Shown in pieces: positions 34,441 to 42,707 of a stretch of 54,929 bases of DNA. The position numbers and the translations under genes are program-made. The number at the start of each line of letters is the position of its first letter. Position 1 is the stretch's first letter. The stretch comes from Clostridia bacterium. GTDB lineage: Bacteria > Bacillota > Clostridia > Oscillospirales > Acutalibacteraceae. Below the pieces are notes generated by a model, which ran no database searches, was not told where the DNA came from, and saw nothing but the letters and a program-made list of their open reading frames with translations. The stretch is from the NCBI GenBank assembly GCA_017436285.1, contig JAFSDL010000055.1, forward strand, positions 1 through 54,929. The letters are read 5' to 3'.

Positions 34441-35793
34441 TTAATCTAACCTTTCATCTTTAATGCTTTTCATAATATCGTATATATTATTCTTAAGTGA
34501 GGGGTTGTCCTCCATTTTACTTTCGCAGGATTCAATTGAATAAATAACAGTTGAGTGCTTTTTACCACCAAACTGACCACCAATTTCCTCAAAGGTAAGA
34601 TTTGTAACCTCTCTCATAATATACATTGCTGCCTGACGTGCATTGGAAATTTCTGCCTTCTTCTTTTCTGAGCGAATATCCTCAGGTGAAACTCCAAAGC
34701 TTCTTGCAACCTTATCAATAATATTATTAATTGTAACCTCAGTGGGCTGAGCATAGTAAATAATATCTTTAATAATATCGTTTGCAACGCCGATTGTAGG
34801 TGCATTTCCGTCAATTGAATAAACTGCATAAAGCTTATTGACAACACCCTCAATCTGACGGACATTGTTTTTAAGTCTCTCTGCAATAAATTCAATAACA
34901 TCATCAGGAATTGTCATATTGAATGCCTGAGCCTTGCGCCTAATAATTGCAATTCGTGTTTCAAGCATTGGTGGCTGAATATCTGCAAGAAGACCCTGAA
35001 CGAATCTGCTGCGAAGCCTTTCCTCTAATGTGGGAATATCCTTTGGAGGACGGTCCGATGTGAGCACAATTTGCTTACCCTGATTAATAAGTGCTTCAAA
35101 GGTATAGAAAAATTCCTCCTGAGCAACACTTGTTTTTCCGATAAACTGAATATCGTCCATAAGTAAAATATCAGCGCTTCTGTATTTATTATGGAATTCC
35201 GACATATTTTTATCGCCCATATGGTTAATCATTTCATTCAAGAAATTTTCACCACTGGTGTAAACAATATTCATTGTGGGCATTTTGCGTTTAATTTCTG
35301 CTCTGATAGCTTTAAGCAAATGAGTTTTTCCTAAACCGCTTTCTCCATAAATAAAGAGGGGATTGTGAACGCTGCCTGGATTATTTGTAACCGCAACTGC
35401 CGCAACATAAGCAAACTGGTTTGTTGAGCCTACAATGAAATTATTAAAGGTGGGCTCGAATTTTGAAGAATCAAGCTCATTATTTGAAGAAATGCTGCTG
35501 TTATCGTAATCCGAAGAGGATTTTGAAGCAGCTGCCTTCAAAGAGGATTCGTCCACAATAACCTTAACCTGAACAGGAAAGCCGATTACAGCTTCGCAGG
35601 ATTTGGAAATCTCATTTAAAAAGCGGTTATCAATAATATTTTTTTTGAATTCGGAAGAGGCCTGCAACAAAACACATTCTCCGTCAAAGTCGATGGGAAC
35701 TAAATCCTTAATCCAGGTTGATAAAACCGCATTTGAAACATTCCCTGCAATTTCCTGGAGGACTGCGTTCCAGAGCTCTATTATATTATCCAA
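34441..35793 (-). CDS. dnaA: Chromosomal replication initiator DnaA
   Basis: About 450 residues: domain I (ELWNAVLQEIAG), a Ser-rich linker (about 95-112), the AAA+ domain with Walker A GESGLGKTH, Walker B ILLMDDIQF and sensor LTSDRPPKDI, and domain IV with FGGKKHSTVIYSIESCE for DnaA-box binding. I prefer the TTG at 35793 because GGGGTG sits 6 nt upstream; the in-frame GTG at 35802 overlaps that same GGGG and so would lack a spaced site. It opens the dnaA-dnaN-S4-recF-remB-gyrB-gyrA block. Confidence 0.95.
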   Translation of the reverse strand: MDNIIELWNAVLQEIAGNVSNAVLSTWIKDLVPIDFDGECVLLQASSEFKKNIIDNRFLNEISKSCEAVIGFPVQVKVIVDESSLKAAASKSSSDYDNSSISSNNELDSSKFEPTFNNFIVGSTNQFAYVAAVAVTNNPGSVHNPLFIYGESGLGKTHLLKAIRAEIKRKMPTMNIVYTSGENFLNEMINHMGDKNMSEFHNKYRSADILLMDDIQFIGKTSVAQEEFFYTFEALINQGKQIVLTSDRPPKDIPTLEERLRSRFVQGLLADIQPPMLETRIAIIRRKAQAFNMTIPDDVIEFIAERLKNNVRQIEGVVNKLYAVYSIDGNAPTIGVANDIIKDIIYYAQPTEVTINNIIDKVARSFGVSPEDIRSEKKKAEISNARQAAMYIMREVTNLTFEEIGGQFGGKKHSTVIYSIESCESKMEDNPSLKNNIYDIMKSIKDERLD

Positions 35794-35853
35794 TTTTTTC
35801 ACCCCAAAAATTACATATATAATGTATATAATTACTATAATATATTCTAATAA

Positions 35854-35882
35854 AGTATATCATATAGTGGGGTATTTTTCAA
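35854..35882 (-). promoter_or_regulatory. dnaA promoter
   Basis: -35 TTGAAA (35877-35882), a 17-bp spacer, -10 TATACT (35854-35859) on the minus strand. Confidence 0.75.
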
Positions 35883-35972
35883 CAAATTTAAGAAAAAAAT
35901 CGACAATTTGCAAAATAAATGTTCAAAAAAATATGAATATATTAAATTAATAAAAATTTAAGTGGGAAAATA

Positions 35973-36001
35973 TTGCATTTATACGGAAATTACTGTAATA
36001 T
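35973..36001 (+). promoter_or_regulatory. Promoter of RING-like gene/rarA
   Basis: -35 TTGCAT (35973-35978), a 17-bp spacer, -10 TAATAT (35996-36001). The inverted TGTTCAA copy at 36007-36013 would lie at the transcription start. Confidence 0.55.
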
Positions 36002-36045
36002 TTAACTTGAACATTTATAATTAAATCCCAAAAGAAAGGCGAAAA

Positions 36046-36966
36046 ATGAAGTATTCAAATTACAGATGCCCTGTTTGCAGTAATCAGTTTACAGAAGAAG
36101 ATGATGTGGTGGTTTGCCCGGATTGTGGCACACCCCATCACAGAGAATGCTATGTTAATAACGGAAAATGCTTTAATCAGGACAAGCACGGAACAAATGA
36201 ACCCATCGAGGTAGAGTTTGTTGATGTTGAGGAAAATGAAAATATACAGGAAAATGCAGATTTTTCTCAACCTGAATTAAACGAAAGCAGAACAGAAAAT
36301 CCGCAGGAAATAGTTCAGGAAATTTTTGAGGAGTTCAAAAATAATAAGGATTATTCTCTTAACGGAAAGCATATTTCCTTTTATGAAGCGGCAATAGGAA
36401 AAAATCAGAAATACTATGTTCCTCGCTTTATGCTTATGGATAAAAGTAAAAAAGCAGTATCCTGGAATATTGGTGGATTTTTTGTTCCTCTTGCTTGGTG
36501 CTTATACAGAAAAATGTATAAATTTGCAGCTATTATATTTGCATTATACATTCTTCTGATTGGAACAATCGGCTTTAATTTTATGTCCAATGAAGAGTTT
36601 GTTAATACCGTTGTGGAATGTGCGGAAGAGGACCCGAATTTTTATGAGAACATTCTTCTTTATAACACAAGTGATTCCAGCGTTTCATTAACAGAAAAGC
36701 AAATGAAGCTCAATGAGCTTACAAATAATTTAAAGCTACCCGTTCCTGTTCAGATAATGACATACGTAATAGTTTACGGTGTGAGAATATTAATGGGTAT
36801 TTATGCAACAAATCTGTATTATAAAAAGCTGACGAATAACATTGAAAAGGTTGATAAATTGGACCTTTCGCCCGATATGAAAAGGTCTGTTTTATTCAGA
36901 AAATGCGGTACCTTACCATTCATTATTGTGGCTATAATCGGCTTTTTTGAATGGCAGATGTTTTAA
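36046..36966 (+). CDS. RING-finger-like membrane protein
   Basis: This 306-residue protein has an N-terminal prokaryotic RING-type zinc site with C8xxC11, C24xxC27, H31/H32, C35 and C42 (CPVC, CPDCGTPHHREC), a Glu/Asn-rich linker, then a DUF2628-like membrane region: a SWNIGGFFVPLAWCLYRKMY motif followed by helices at about 160-185, 226-250 and 285-303. Such proteins are widespread but uncharacterised in Clostridia. It is the first rightward gene next to oriC and is followed by rarA after 23 nt. Confidence 0.75.
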   Translation: MKYSNYRCPVCSNQFTEEDDVVVCPDCGTPHHRECYVNNGKCFNQDKHGTNEPIEVEFVDVEENENIQENADFSQPELNESRTENPQEIVQEIFEEFKNNKDYSLNGKHISFYEAAIGKNQKYYVPRFMLMDKSKKAVSWNIGGFFVPLAWCLYRKMYKFAAIIFALYILLIGTIGFNFMSNEEFVNTVVECAEEDPNFYENILLYNTSDSSVSLTEKQMKLNELTNNLKLPVPVQIMTYVIVYGVRILMGIYATNLYYKKLTNNIEKVDKLDLSPDMKRSVLFRKCGTLPFIIVAIIGFFEWQMF

Positions 36967-36989
36967 TTATAAATTTGTAGGAGACAGAT

Positions 36990-38264
36990 ATGCACACACC
37001 TCTTGCGGACAGAATCCGTCCTCAAAGTATTGATGAAATTGTGGGTCAACAGCACCTGATAGGTGAGGGTAAGCCCTTAAGAAATATAATTGAATCAGGG
37101 GAGCTCCCTAACCTTATATTTTATGGTCCTTCCGGAACAGGCAAAACAACTCTTGCCCGAATGATAGCTAAAAAGACTGACAGAACCTTACGAAAACTCA
37201 ACTGCACAACTGCTGGGACTCAGGATATAAGAGATATTGTTGAAGACCTTAACGCTTTTACAGCCCCAAACGGAATTCTTTTATACCTTGATGAGATTCA
37301 ATATTTCAACAAAAAGCAACAGCAGACCCTTTTAGAATATATTGAAGACGGTTCAATAACTCTTATTGCTTCAACAACTGAAAACCCTTATTTCTATGTA
37401 TATAGTGCAATTTTGAGTCGTTCCTCTGTATTTGAATTCAAGTATGTTACACCTGAAGAGGTTGAAAAAGCGGTTGTTCGCGGATTTAACCTTTTAGCAG
37501 AGGAAAAGGGCGAGGAATTTCAGGTTGAGGATGGAGTTTCGCTACATATTGCAGCTGCTTGCGGGGGAGATGTGAGAAAATCCCTGAATGCAGTTGAGCT
37601 TTGTGTTTTGGCAGCTAAAAAGCCCAAAGAAAATGAGAAAAGAATAATCACTCTTGAACACGCAAAGGAGCTTACTCAGAAAAGTGCTATGCGGTATGAC
37701 AGAGAGGGTGATGAGCATTACGATATTCTTTCTGCATTTCAGAAATCTATGAGAGGCTCTGACCCTGACGCCGCAGTTCATTACCTTGCAAGGCTTTTAG
37801 AGGCAGGGGATATGACCTCTGCAATCCGTAGACTTTTGGTTTGTGCTGCAGAGGATGTGGGACTTGCATATCCTATGATTTTGCCCATAGTTAAAGCGGC
37901 AACAGATATTGCTCTTCAGGTTGGTATGCCTGAGGCAAGAATACCTCTTGCAGATGCAGTTGTGTTGGTTTGCAATTCTCCAAAATCAACAACCGGGCAC
38001 GATGCCATAGGTGCTGCTATGGAGGATATCAGAAAAGGAAAAAGCGGACCAATTCCCCGTCAGCTTCAGAACAAGCATTTTGATGGTGACGATGCCGAGG
38101 TTAAAGGCCAGTTTTATAAATACCCTCACGCCTTCCCTAATCATTGGGTTGAACAGCAATATTTGCCCGATGCTCTTAAAAATGCTAAATACTATGAATT
38201 TGGCGATAACAAACAGGAGCAGGCGGCAAAGGAATATTGGAAAAAAATAAAGGGGGACTTATAA
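36990..38264 (+). CDS. rarA: Replication-associated recombination protein A
   Basis: This 424-residue clamp-loader-like AAA+ ATPase (RarA/MgsA/WRNIP1) starts with PLADRIRPQSIDEIVGQQHL and has Walker A GPSGTGKT (46-53) and Walker B ILYLDEIQYF, with the C-terminal tetramerisation region KYPHAFPNHWVEQQYLP. It acts at stalled replication forks. Its stop shares a base with the next ATG (TAATG). Confidence 0.95.
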   Translation: MHTPLADRIRPQSIDEIVGQQHLIGEGKPLRNIIESGELPNLIFYGPSGTGKTTLARMIAKKTDRTLRKLNCTTAGTQDIRDIVEDLNAFTAPNGILLYLDEIQYFNKKQQQTLLEYIEDGSITLIASTTENPYFYVYSAILSRSSVFEFKYVTPEEVEKAVVRGFNLLAEEKGEEFQVEDGVSLHIAAACGGDVRKSLNAVELCVLAAKKPKENEKRIITLEHAKELTQKSAMRYDREGDEHYDILSAFQKSMRGSDPDAAVHYLARLLEAGDMTSAIRRLLVCAAEDVGLAYPMILPIVKAATDIALQVGMPEARIPLADAVVLVCNSPKSTTGHDAIGAAMEDIRKGKSGPIPRQLQNKHFDGDDAEVKGQFYKYPHAFPNHWVEQQYLPDALKNAKYYEFGDNKQEQAAKEYWKKIKGDL

Positions 38265-39256
38265 TGAAAAAAGTAATTAGAATTTTATCGCTGACTTTAA
38301 TTTTTATAATAGCATTTGGTGTTGTGAATGTCTTTGCAAAAGGAAAAATCCTTTCAAATGACAAATTCTATGCCGAAATTCCTGAGGATTTTGAAATTAC
38401 TGATTATGATGACGCTCACTACTGTTTTGAAAATCAAGAAAATTTTTCTGAAACTATAGAAATTTATGTAATGGGAAATTTAGTTTTCCCTGACGGAATA
38501 GGAAAAACAGAAACGGAGCTGATTGAAAAAAGATTTAAAAGAGTCGTTTATGATGAAGAAGATACAGCTCAGCTTGAAATAAAAAAAATTGAAAAAAAAG
38601 AGCTCAATGGCTTGAAGGTTTGTTATGTTTACGGTGTTCTGAATAACAGATTTATTGAAGAATACATGCATGCATATATTTTCACAACAAAAGAAACCCT
38701 TTATGTAATCTCAACTATAGACTATACTGATGAAAACATAGATAGTGAAAAACAACCTGAATATTTTGAAGAATTTGCAAACAATTTCCTTATAAACGGA
38801 ACTTATTTTAAAGGAGAAAAGCTTACAAAAGCTCATGATTTCTCAAAGGCAGAGCATTATATTGATGCTATTGAAAGAGATGTTTTAACAGAAGAATATA
38901 ATACTTATAATTCTGGTATGGATTCATTTGTAACCATATTTGTTTTTACAGCTTTTGCTTTACCTATTTTTGTAATAATTTTCTTTGTTCTCTATATTAA
39001 AACCAAAAAGAAGCTTAAAGAATATAAAGAATTCTTCGGGTCTATTGAGCAGGCAAGAATAGCAATGCGTCAGCACTATATGCAGAATTCTTCATATCAG
39101 CCATATCAGAATAACGGTGGTTACTATACCAATGTTCCCAATATGAATGCATATAACGGCAACCAACAGCCCTGTTCTCAACCCCAACAACCTGCTCAAA
39201 GCACTATTCCACCTGAAATGCAGGAAAGTAAAAATAATAATGAAAATAAATTTTAA
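38264..39256 (+). CDS. Exported protein with C-terminal membrane anchor, unknown family
   Basis: About 330 residues: a signal peptide (MKKVIRILSLTLIFIIAFGVVNVFA), an extracellular alpha/beta domain (about 28-205) loosely like PsbP/DUF domains of exported lipoprotein-like proteins, one membrane helix (about 220-245), then a cytoplasmic Gln/Asn/Pro-rich tail. I chose the ATG at 38264 because it abuts the rarA stop and has GGGGGA upstream. Function unknown. Confidence 0.7.
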   Translation: MKKVIRILSLTLIFIIAFGVVNVFAKGKILSNDKFYAEIPEDFEITDYDDAHYCFENQENFSETIEIYVMGNLVFPDGIGKTETELIEKRFKRVVYDEEDTAQLEIKKIEKKELNGLKVCYVYGVLNNRFIEEYMHAYIFTTKETLYVISTIDYTDENIDSEKQPEYFEEFANNFLINGTYFKGEKLTKAHDFSKAEHYIDAIERDVLTEEYNTYNSGMDSFVTIFVFTAFALPIFVIIFFVLYIKTKKKLKEYKEFFGSIEQARIAMRQHYMQNSSYQPYQNNGGYYTNVPNMNAYNGNQQPCSQPQQPAQSTIPPEMQESKNNNENKF

Positions 39257-39280
39257 ATAAATTTTTCAGAGGTGTTCAAA

Positions 39281-40126
39281 ATGAAAAAATTTCCTATTGG
39301 TATCATCATTAACAGCTTCAGAACAGACATTCCCACTTCCGTAAAAAAAGCGGCAGAATGCGGTGCTCAGGGTATTCAGGTTTATTCAACTCATGGTGAA
39401 ATGGCACCTGAAAACCTTTCTCCCGAAAAGAGAAGAGAGTTCTTAAAGCTTGTTAAGGATAACGGACTTATTATTTCCGCTCTTTGCGGTGACCTTGGCG
39501 GTGGCGGATTTATCCACAAGGACCTTAATGAAGCAAGAGTTGAAAAATCAAAAAGAATTCTTGACCTTGCTAAAGACCTTGAAACAGATATCGTAACAAC
39601 TCATATCGGTGTTGTTCCCTCTGACCCTAACCACGACCGCTATAAAATTATGCAGGAGGCTTGCCACGAGCTTGCAGAATATGCAGATTCAATTGACGCT
39701 CATTTTGCAGTTGAAACAGGTCCCGAAACAAGCGCAGTACTCAAGGGCTTCCTTGATAGCCTTGATTCCACAGGCGTTGGCGTAAACCTTGACCCTGCAA
39801 ATCTTGTTATGGTAACAGGTGATGACCCCGTAGGTGCAGTACATAACCTTAAAAAATACATTGTTCATACTCACGCAAAAGACGGTAAGCAGATTTTCTT
39901 CCGTGACCCTGAAATTGTTTACGGAATCAAAAAGGATGTTATTGTTACAGATGATTCCTTTATTGAGGTTCCTCTTGGCAAGGGTAGCGTAGATTTCCCC
40001 AAATATCTTGCAGCACTTGAAGAAATCGGTTACAACGGTTTCCTTACAATTGAGCGTGAGGTTGGCGACAAGCCCGAGGTTGACATCAAAGCAGCAGTTG
40101 ATTTCTTAAATAATCTTATGAAATAA
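39281..40126 (+). CDS. TIM-barrel sugar phosphate isomerase/epimerase
   Basis: This 281-residue xylose-isomerase-like TIM barrel has the family pattern: GIQVYSTHG near the N-terminus, SALCGDLGGGGF, a VTTHIGVVPSD segment, HFAVETGPET (a metal-ligand glutamate), VGVNLDPANL, HTHAKD, and a final GFLTIEREVG. These carry out isomerisation or epimerisation of sugars or polyols such as tagatose/psicose or inositol derivatives; the substrate cannot be told. ATG at 39281 has AGAGG upstream. A terminator follows. Confidence 0.85.
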   Translation: MKKFPIGIIINSFRTDIPTSVKKAAECGAQGIQVYSTHGEMAPENLSPEKRREFLKLVKDNGLIISALCGDLGGGGFIHKDLNEARVEKSKRILDLAKDLETDIVTTHIGVVPSDPNHDRYKIMQEACHELAEYADSIDAHFAVETGPETSAVLKGFLDSLDSTGVGVNLDPANLVMVTGDDPVGAVHNLKKYIVHTHAKDGKQIFFRDPEIVYGIKKDVIVTDDSFIEVPLGKGSVDFPKYLAALEEIGYNGFLTIEREVGDKPEVDIKAAVDFLNNLMK

Positions 40127-40129
40127 AAT

Positions 40130-40167
40130 AAAAAGACTCCAGCTCTTAAGTGAGTTGGAGTTTTTTA
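40130..40167 (+). terminator. Terminator after the isomerase gene
   Basis: Stem ACTCCAGCTC / GAGTTGGAGT (40136-40145 / 40152-40161) with an A-rich lead and T6. Confidence 0.88.
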
Positions 40168-40412
40168 GTGGCAAGTTGGAAGTTGCAAGTGGCAAGTTTC
40201 GGGACCTGCGGTCGGCATTATAAAATGCAAAATGCAGAATGCAAAATTTTGGGTCTGCGACGCAATTATAAAAGTGAAAAACGACTTTATGGTTCTGAAT
40301 ATTTTTTAAAAAAACTAAAATATAATTATAATAAATTAAGTTTGAAAATTATAATATAATGTTTGGAAGCGAAGCTTCCCCTTAACTTGCCACTTGCCAT
40401 TTGCCACTTTCA
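40167..40412. repeat. Heptamer-flanked intergenic element, expanded nested copy
   Basis: The left array is AGTGGCA, AGTTGGA, AGTTGCA, AGTGGCA (40167-40194); then GGGACCTGCGGTCGGC (40201-40216). A second heptamer array AAAATGC, AAAATGC, AGAATGC, AAAATTT follows (40222-40249). After about 100 bp of AT-rich DNA come ATAATGTTTGGAAGCGAAGC and the right array ACTTGCC, ACTTGCC, ATTTGCC, ACTTTCA (40385-40412). Compared with the inverted 24.45-kb copy it carries about 140 extra bp between GGCATTATA and ATTATAATA, with ATTATA on both sides. The element fills most of the 346-bp gap. Confidence 0.8.
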
Positions 40413-40419
40413 ACTAATA

Positions 40420-40454
40420 AAAAAATCGTCACTCTTTCGAGTGGCGATTTTTCG
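40420..40454 (-). terminator. Terminator after lysine transporter gene
   Basis: Stem AAATCGTCACTC / GAGTGGCGATTT with a 4-nt loop and T-tract on the minus-strand side. Confidence 0.88.
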
Positions 40455-40472
40455 TTTATAGTTTTATTTTGT

Positions 40473-42263
40473 TTATGCCTTTTTGCCTGTAACTGCTTTG
40501 ATAACAAAGAGTGTGCCAATCATAAGAACAAGTGCGATAGGAAGAACTATCATCCAGTTAGAAATGAAGCCGGCAATAACGTAGCAAACTGCGGAAACCC
40601 CTGCAACTGTAAGTGCATAGGGAAGCTGAGTTGAAACGTGGTTGATATGGTCGCACTGTGCACCTGCGGATGCCATAATTGTTGTATCGGAAATGGGTGA
40701 GCAGTGGTCGCCGCAAACCGCACCTGCCATACAAGCAGAAATAGCAACGATAGTAATAGACTCGCCTGCACCAAATACGGAGAGAACGATGGGAATGAGG
40801 ATACCGAATGTACCCCATGATGTGCCTGTTGCGAAGGAAAGACCAACTGCGATTACGAAAATAATTGCAGGAAGAAGAGCCTGGAAGCCTGCTGCACTGC
40901 CTTCGATAAGCTGAGAAATGAAAATCTTTGCACCGAGGGAGTCAGTCATAGCCTTAAGGGTCCATGCGCAAGCAAGGATCATAATAGCGGGTACCATCGC
41001 CTTGAAGCCCTCGGGAAGAGATTCCATAATGCTCTTGAAGGAAAGAACTCTTCTGCAAAGGTAGAAAATAACAGTAATGATAATTGCAACAAAAGCACCG
41101 TAAGCAAGACCAACGGAAGCATCAGAGTTAGAGAATGCATCAATAAAGCTTTCACCGCTGAAGAAGCCACCGGAGTAAATCATACCGATAACGCAGCTGA
41201 TGATAAGAATGATAATGGGAACGATAAGGTCGCAAACTCTTCCTTTGGGGTTAACTTCCATTTCAGCAATAGCCTGCTTTGTACCGCTTGTGAAAAGATC
41301 GCCGGTTTCCTTAGCATTCTTTTCGTGCTTTTTCATAGGACCGTACTCAAGACCTGTGAGAGCAAGGAAAATCATCATTACAATTGTAAGAAGAGCGTAG
41401 AAGTTGTAGGGAATTGCTTTGATGAAAAGAGCAATTCCGTTTTCTGCACCTGCACTGTTTGCAAAGCCTGCAACTGCTGCCGCCCATGAAGAAATGGGAG
41501 CGATGATACAAACAGGAGCTGCTGTAGCATCAATAAGGTAAGAGAGCTTTGCTCTGGAAATCTTATGACCGTCTGTAACGGGGCGCATAACTGAGCCAAC
41601 TGTGAGGCAGTTGAAATAGTCATCGATGAAAATAAGAACACCGAGAGCAATTGTTGCAAGCTGAGCGCCAACTCTTGATTTGATATGAGCAGTTGCCCAT
41701 CTACCGAAGGCAGCAGAGCCGCCTGCCTTGTTCATCATAGCAACAAGAGCACCTAAAAGAACGAGGAAGATGATAATACCCATATTGTAAGAGTCTGAAA
41801 GGTTTGCAATGAAACCGTCGCTTACAACGTGAACAAGGGTTCCTTCGAAGTTACCGCCTGCATAAATTGCACCGCCAACGATGATACCGATAACAAGTGA
41901 GGAATAAACCTCTTTTGTTATAAGTGCAAGAACAATAGCAATAATGGGAGCAAGCAATGCCCAGAAGGTTGCATACTGAGGAATTGATTCGCGAACCTTG
42001 TTGATGGCAGTATCAACATTTGTTTCGAAATTGGGGTCTGCTTCCAGGTTGTCAGCATAGCTGTCAACATAAGCGAGAGCGGAGTCACCGTCAGCAAGGT
42101 CATATTCTGTTTCGCCAACAGTAACGATTGAAGAATCAGTTGCACCGATAGTCATAACCGCTGCATCCTCATCTGCTGTTGCGGAACAAATAGTGCCGAG
42201 AGTGAACATAAAAATGCACATAATAAGCACCGCAAAAAATCTGCGTTTTCTTTGGTTTTTCAT
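40473..42263 (-). CDS. lysW: NhaC-family transporter, likely lysine importer (LysW type)
   Basis: About 596 residues: a signal-like N-terminus (KNQRKRRFFAVLIMCIFMFTLG), an external ~60-residue acidic segment, then about 12-14 membrane helices of the Na+/H+ antiporter NhaC superfamily, with conserved GDHCSPISDTTIMAS near the C-terminus and FIDDYFNCLTVG in the first half. The lysine riboswitch directly upstream places it with the riboswitch-controlled NhaC-like genes that comparative genomics assigned to lysine transport (LysW), so lysine:Na+ or lysine:H+ exchange or uptake is more likely than plain sodium export. I chose the ATG at 42263: AAAGGA lies 9 nt upstream, while ATG 42272 abuts it. 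Confidence 0.85.
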   Translation of the reverse strand: MKNQRKRRFFAVLIMCIFMFTLGTICSATADEDAAVMTIGATDSSIVTVGETEYDLADGDSALAYVDSYADNLEADPNFETNVDTAINKVRESIPQYATFWALLAPIIAIVLALITKEVYSSLVIGIIVGGAIYAGGNFEGTLVHVVSDGFIANLSDSYNMGIIIFLVLLGALVAMMNKAGGSAAFGRWATAHIKSRVGAQLATIALGVLIFIDDYFNCLTVGSVMRPVTDGHKISRAKLSYLIDATAAPVCIIAPISSWAAAVAGFANSAGAENGIALFIKAIPYNFYALLTIVMMIFLALTGLEYGPMKKHEKNAKETGDLFTSGTKQAIAEMEVNPKGRVCDLIVPIIILIISCVIGMIYSGGFFSGESFIDAFSNSDASVGLAYGAFVAIIITVIFYLCRRVLSFKSIMESLPEGFKAMVPAIMILACAWTLKAMTDSLGAKIFISQLIEGSAAGFQALLPAIIFVIAVGLSFATGTSWGTFGILIPIVLSVFGAGESITIVAISACMAGAVCGDHCSPISDTTIMASAGAQCDHINHVSTQLPYALTVAGVSAVCYVIAGFISNWMIVLPIALVLMIGTLFVIKAVTGKKA

Positions 42264-42293
42264 TAAAACCATCCTTTCCTTATTTCCTGAAAT

Positions 42294-42500
42294 AAAAAAA
42301 TCACGGCTGCGTGGAAAACAGTCATGATAAAAATATCAGCGATAGCTCTCCACAAATGTGACAGTCACTTTGCTCTTAACAAAGCAACCAACAAAAACGT
42401 TTCCGGGTATATCGTTTTCGTTTCGGCGATTTCCCCTTTTAGCTTCTTCCTTGCCCCGCGGCTCTGAAGCCTACTTTTGTCAATCGCGCCTCTACCAATG
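42294..42500 (-). promoter_or_regulatory. Lysine riboswitch (L box) with terminator
   Basis: On the minus strand the RNA contains the L-box landmarks in order: GGTAGAGGCGCG (P1 5' side, about 42486-42497), GGGGAAATCGCCGAA, a TGACTGTCAC segment, and GGAGAGCTATC closing P1 (about 42340-42351). The expression platform is the hairpin TCATGACTG / CAGCCGTGA (42301-42327, two G-U pairs) followed by T7 (42294-42300), so lysine should cause termination before the transporter gene. Confidence 0.92.
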
Positions 42501-42529
42501 AATATTCAGTTCAGGTTTATACAATTGCT

Positions 42530-42558
42530 ATTGTATAGGCAAAGTCGTTTTTTGTCAA
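42530..42558 (-). promoter_or_regulatory. Promoter of lysine riboswitch/transporter
   Basis: Consensus -35 TTGACA (42553-42558), a 17-bp spacer, -10 TACAAT (42530-42535) on the minus strand. Confidence 0.88.
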
Positions 42559-42603
42559 TAAATGTTATATATTTAACATTTGTCATTTTTACTGAATATT
42601 TAT

Positions 42604-42654
42604 AGTAAAATTTTACTTTATTTCAATTGCAAAGAAGAAAATTTATGTTATACT
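42604..42654 (+). promoter_or_regulatory. fucI promoter with upstream palindrome
   Basis: -35 TTGCAA (42627-42632), a 16-bp spacer, -10 TATACT (42649-42654). The perfect palindrome AGTAAAATTTTACT (42604-42617) lies just upstream, a candidate activator or repressor site. A small hairpin CTGTGTT/AACGCAG lies in the leader (about 42670-42689). Confidence 0.6.
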
Positions 42655-42707
42655 ATTAAATGAAATAATCTGTGTTGCAAAAACGCAGTTGAAAGGATGA
42701 TATTTTT

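Larger units (their letters stand above)
35803..36045. other. Likely oriC region upstream of dnaA
   Basis: Gene direction switches here: dnaA and its block run leftwards, RING-rarA run rightwards. The gap is very AT-rich, with an AT-only stretch near 35930-35960 suited to unwinding. I find no exact TTATCCACA box; only weak matches. TGTTCAAA occurs at 35920 and inverted at 36007. The small inverted repeat TACAT...ATGTA (about 35812-35826) lies in the dnaA leader. Confidence 0.6.

Noticed and set aside
40150-40359. Plus-strand frame of 69 codons after the isomerase gene
   Set aside because: It runs through the terminator and the heptamer element, so it is repeat-derived.
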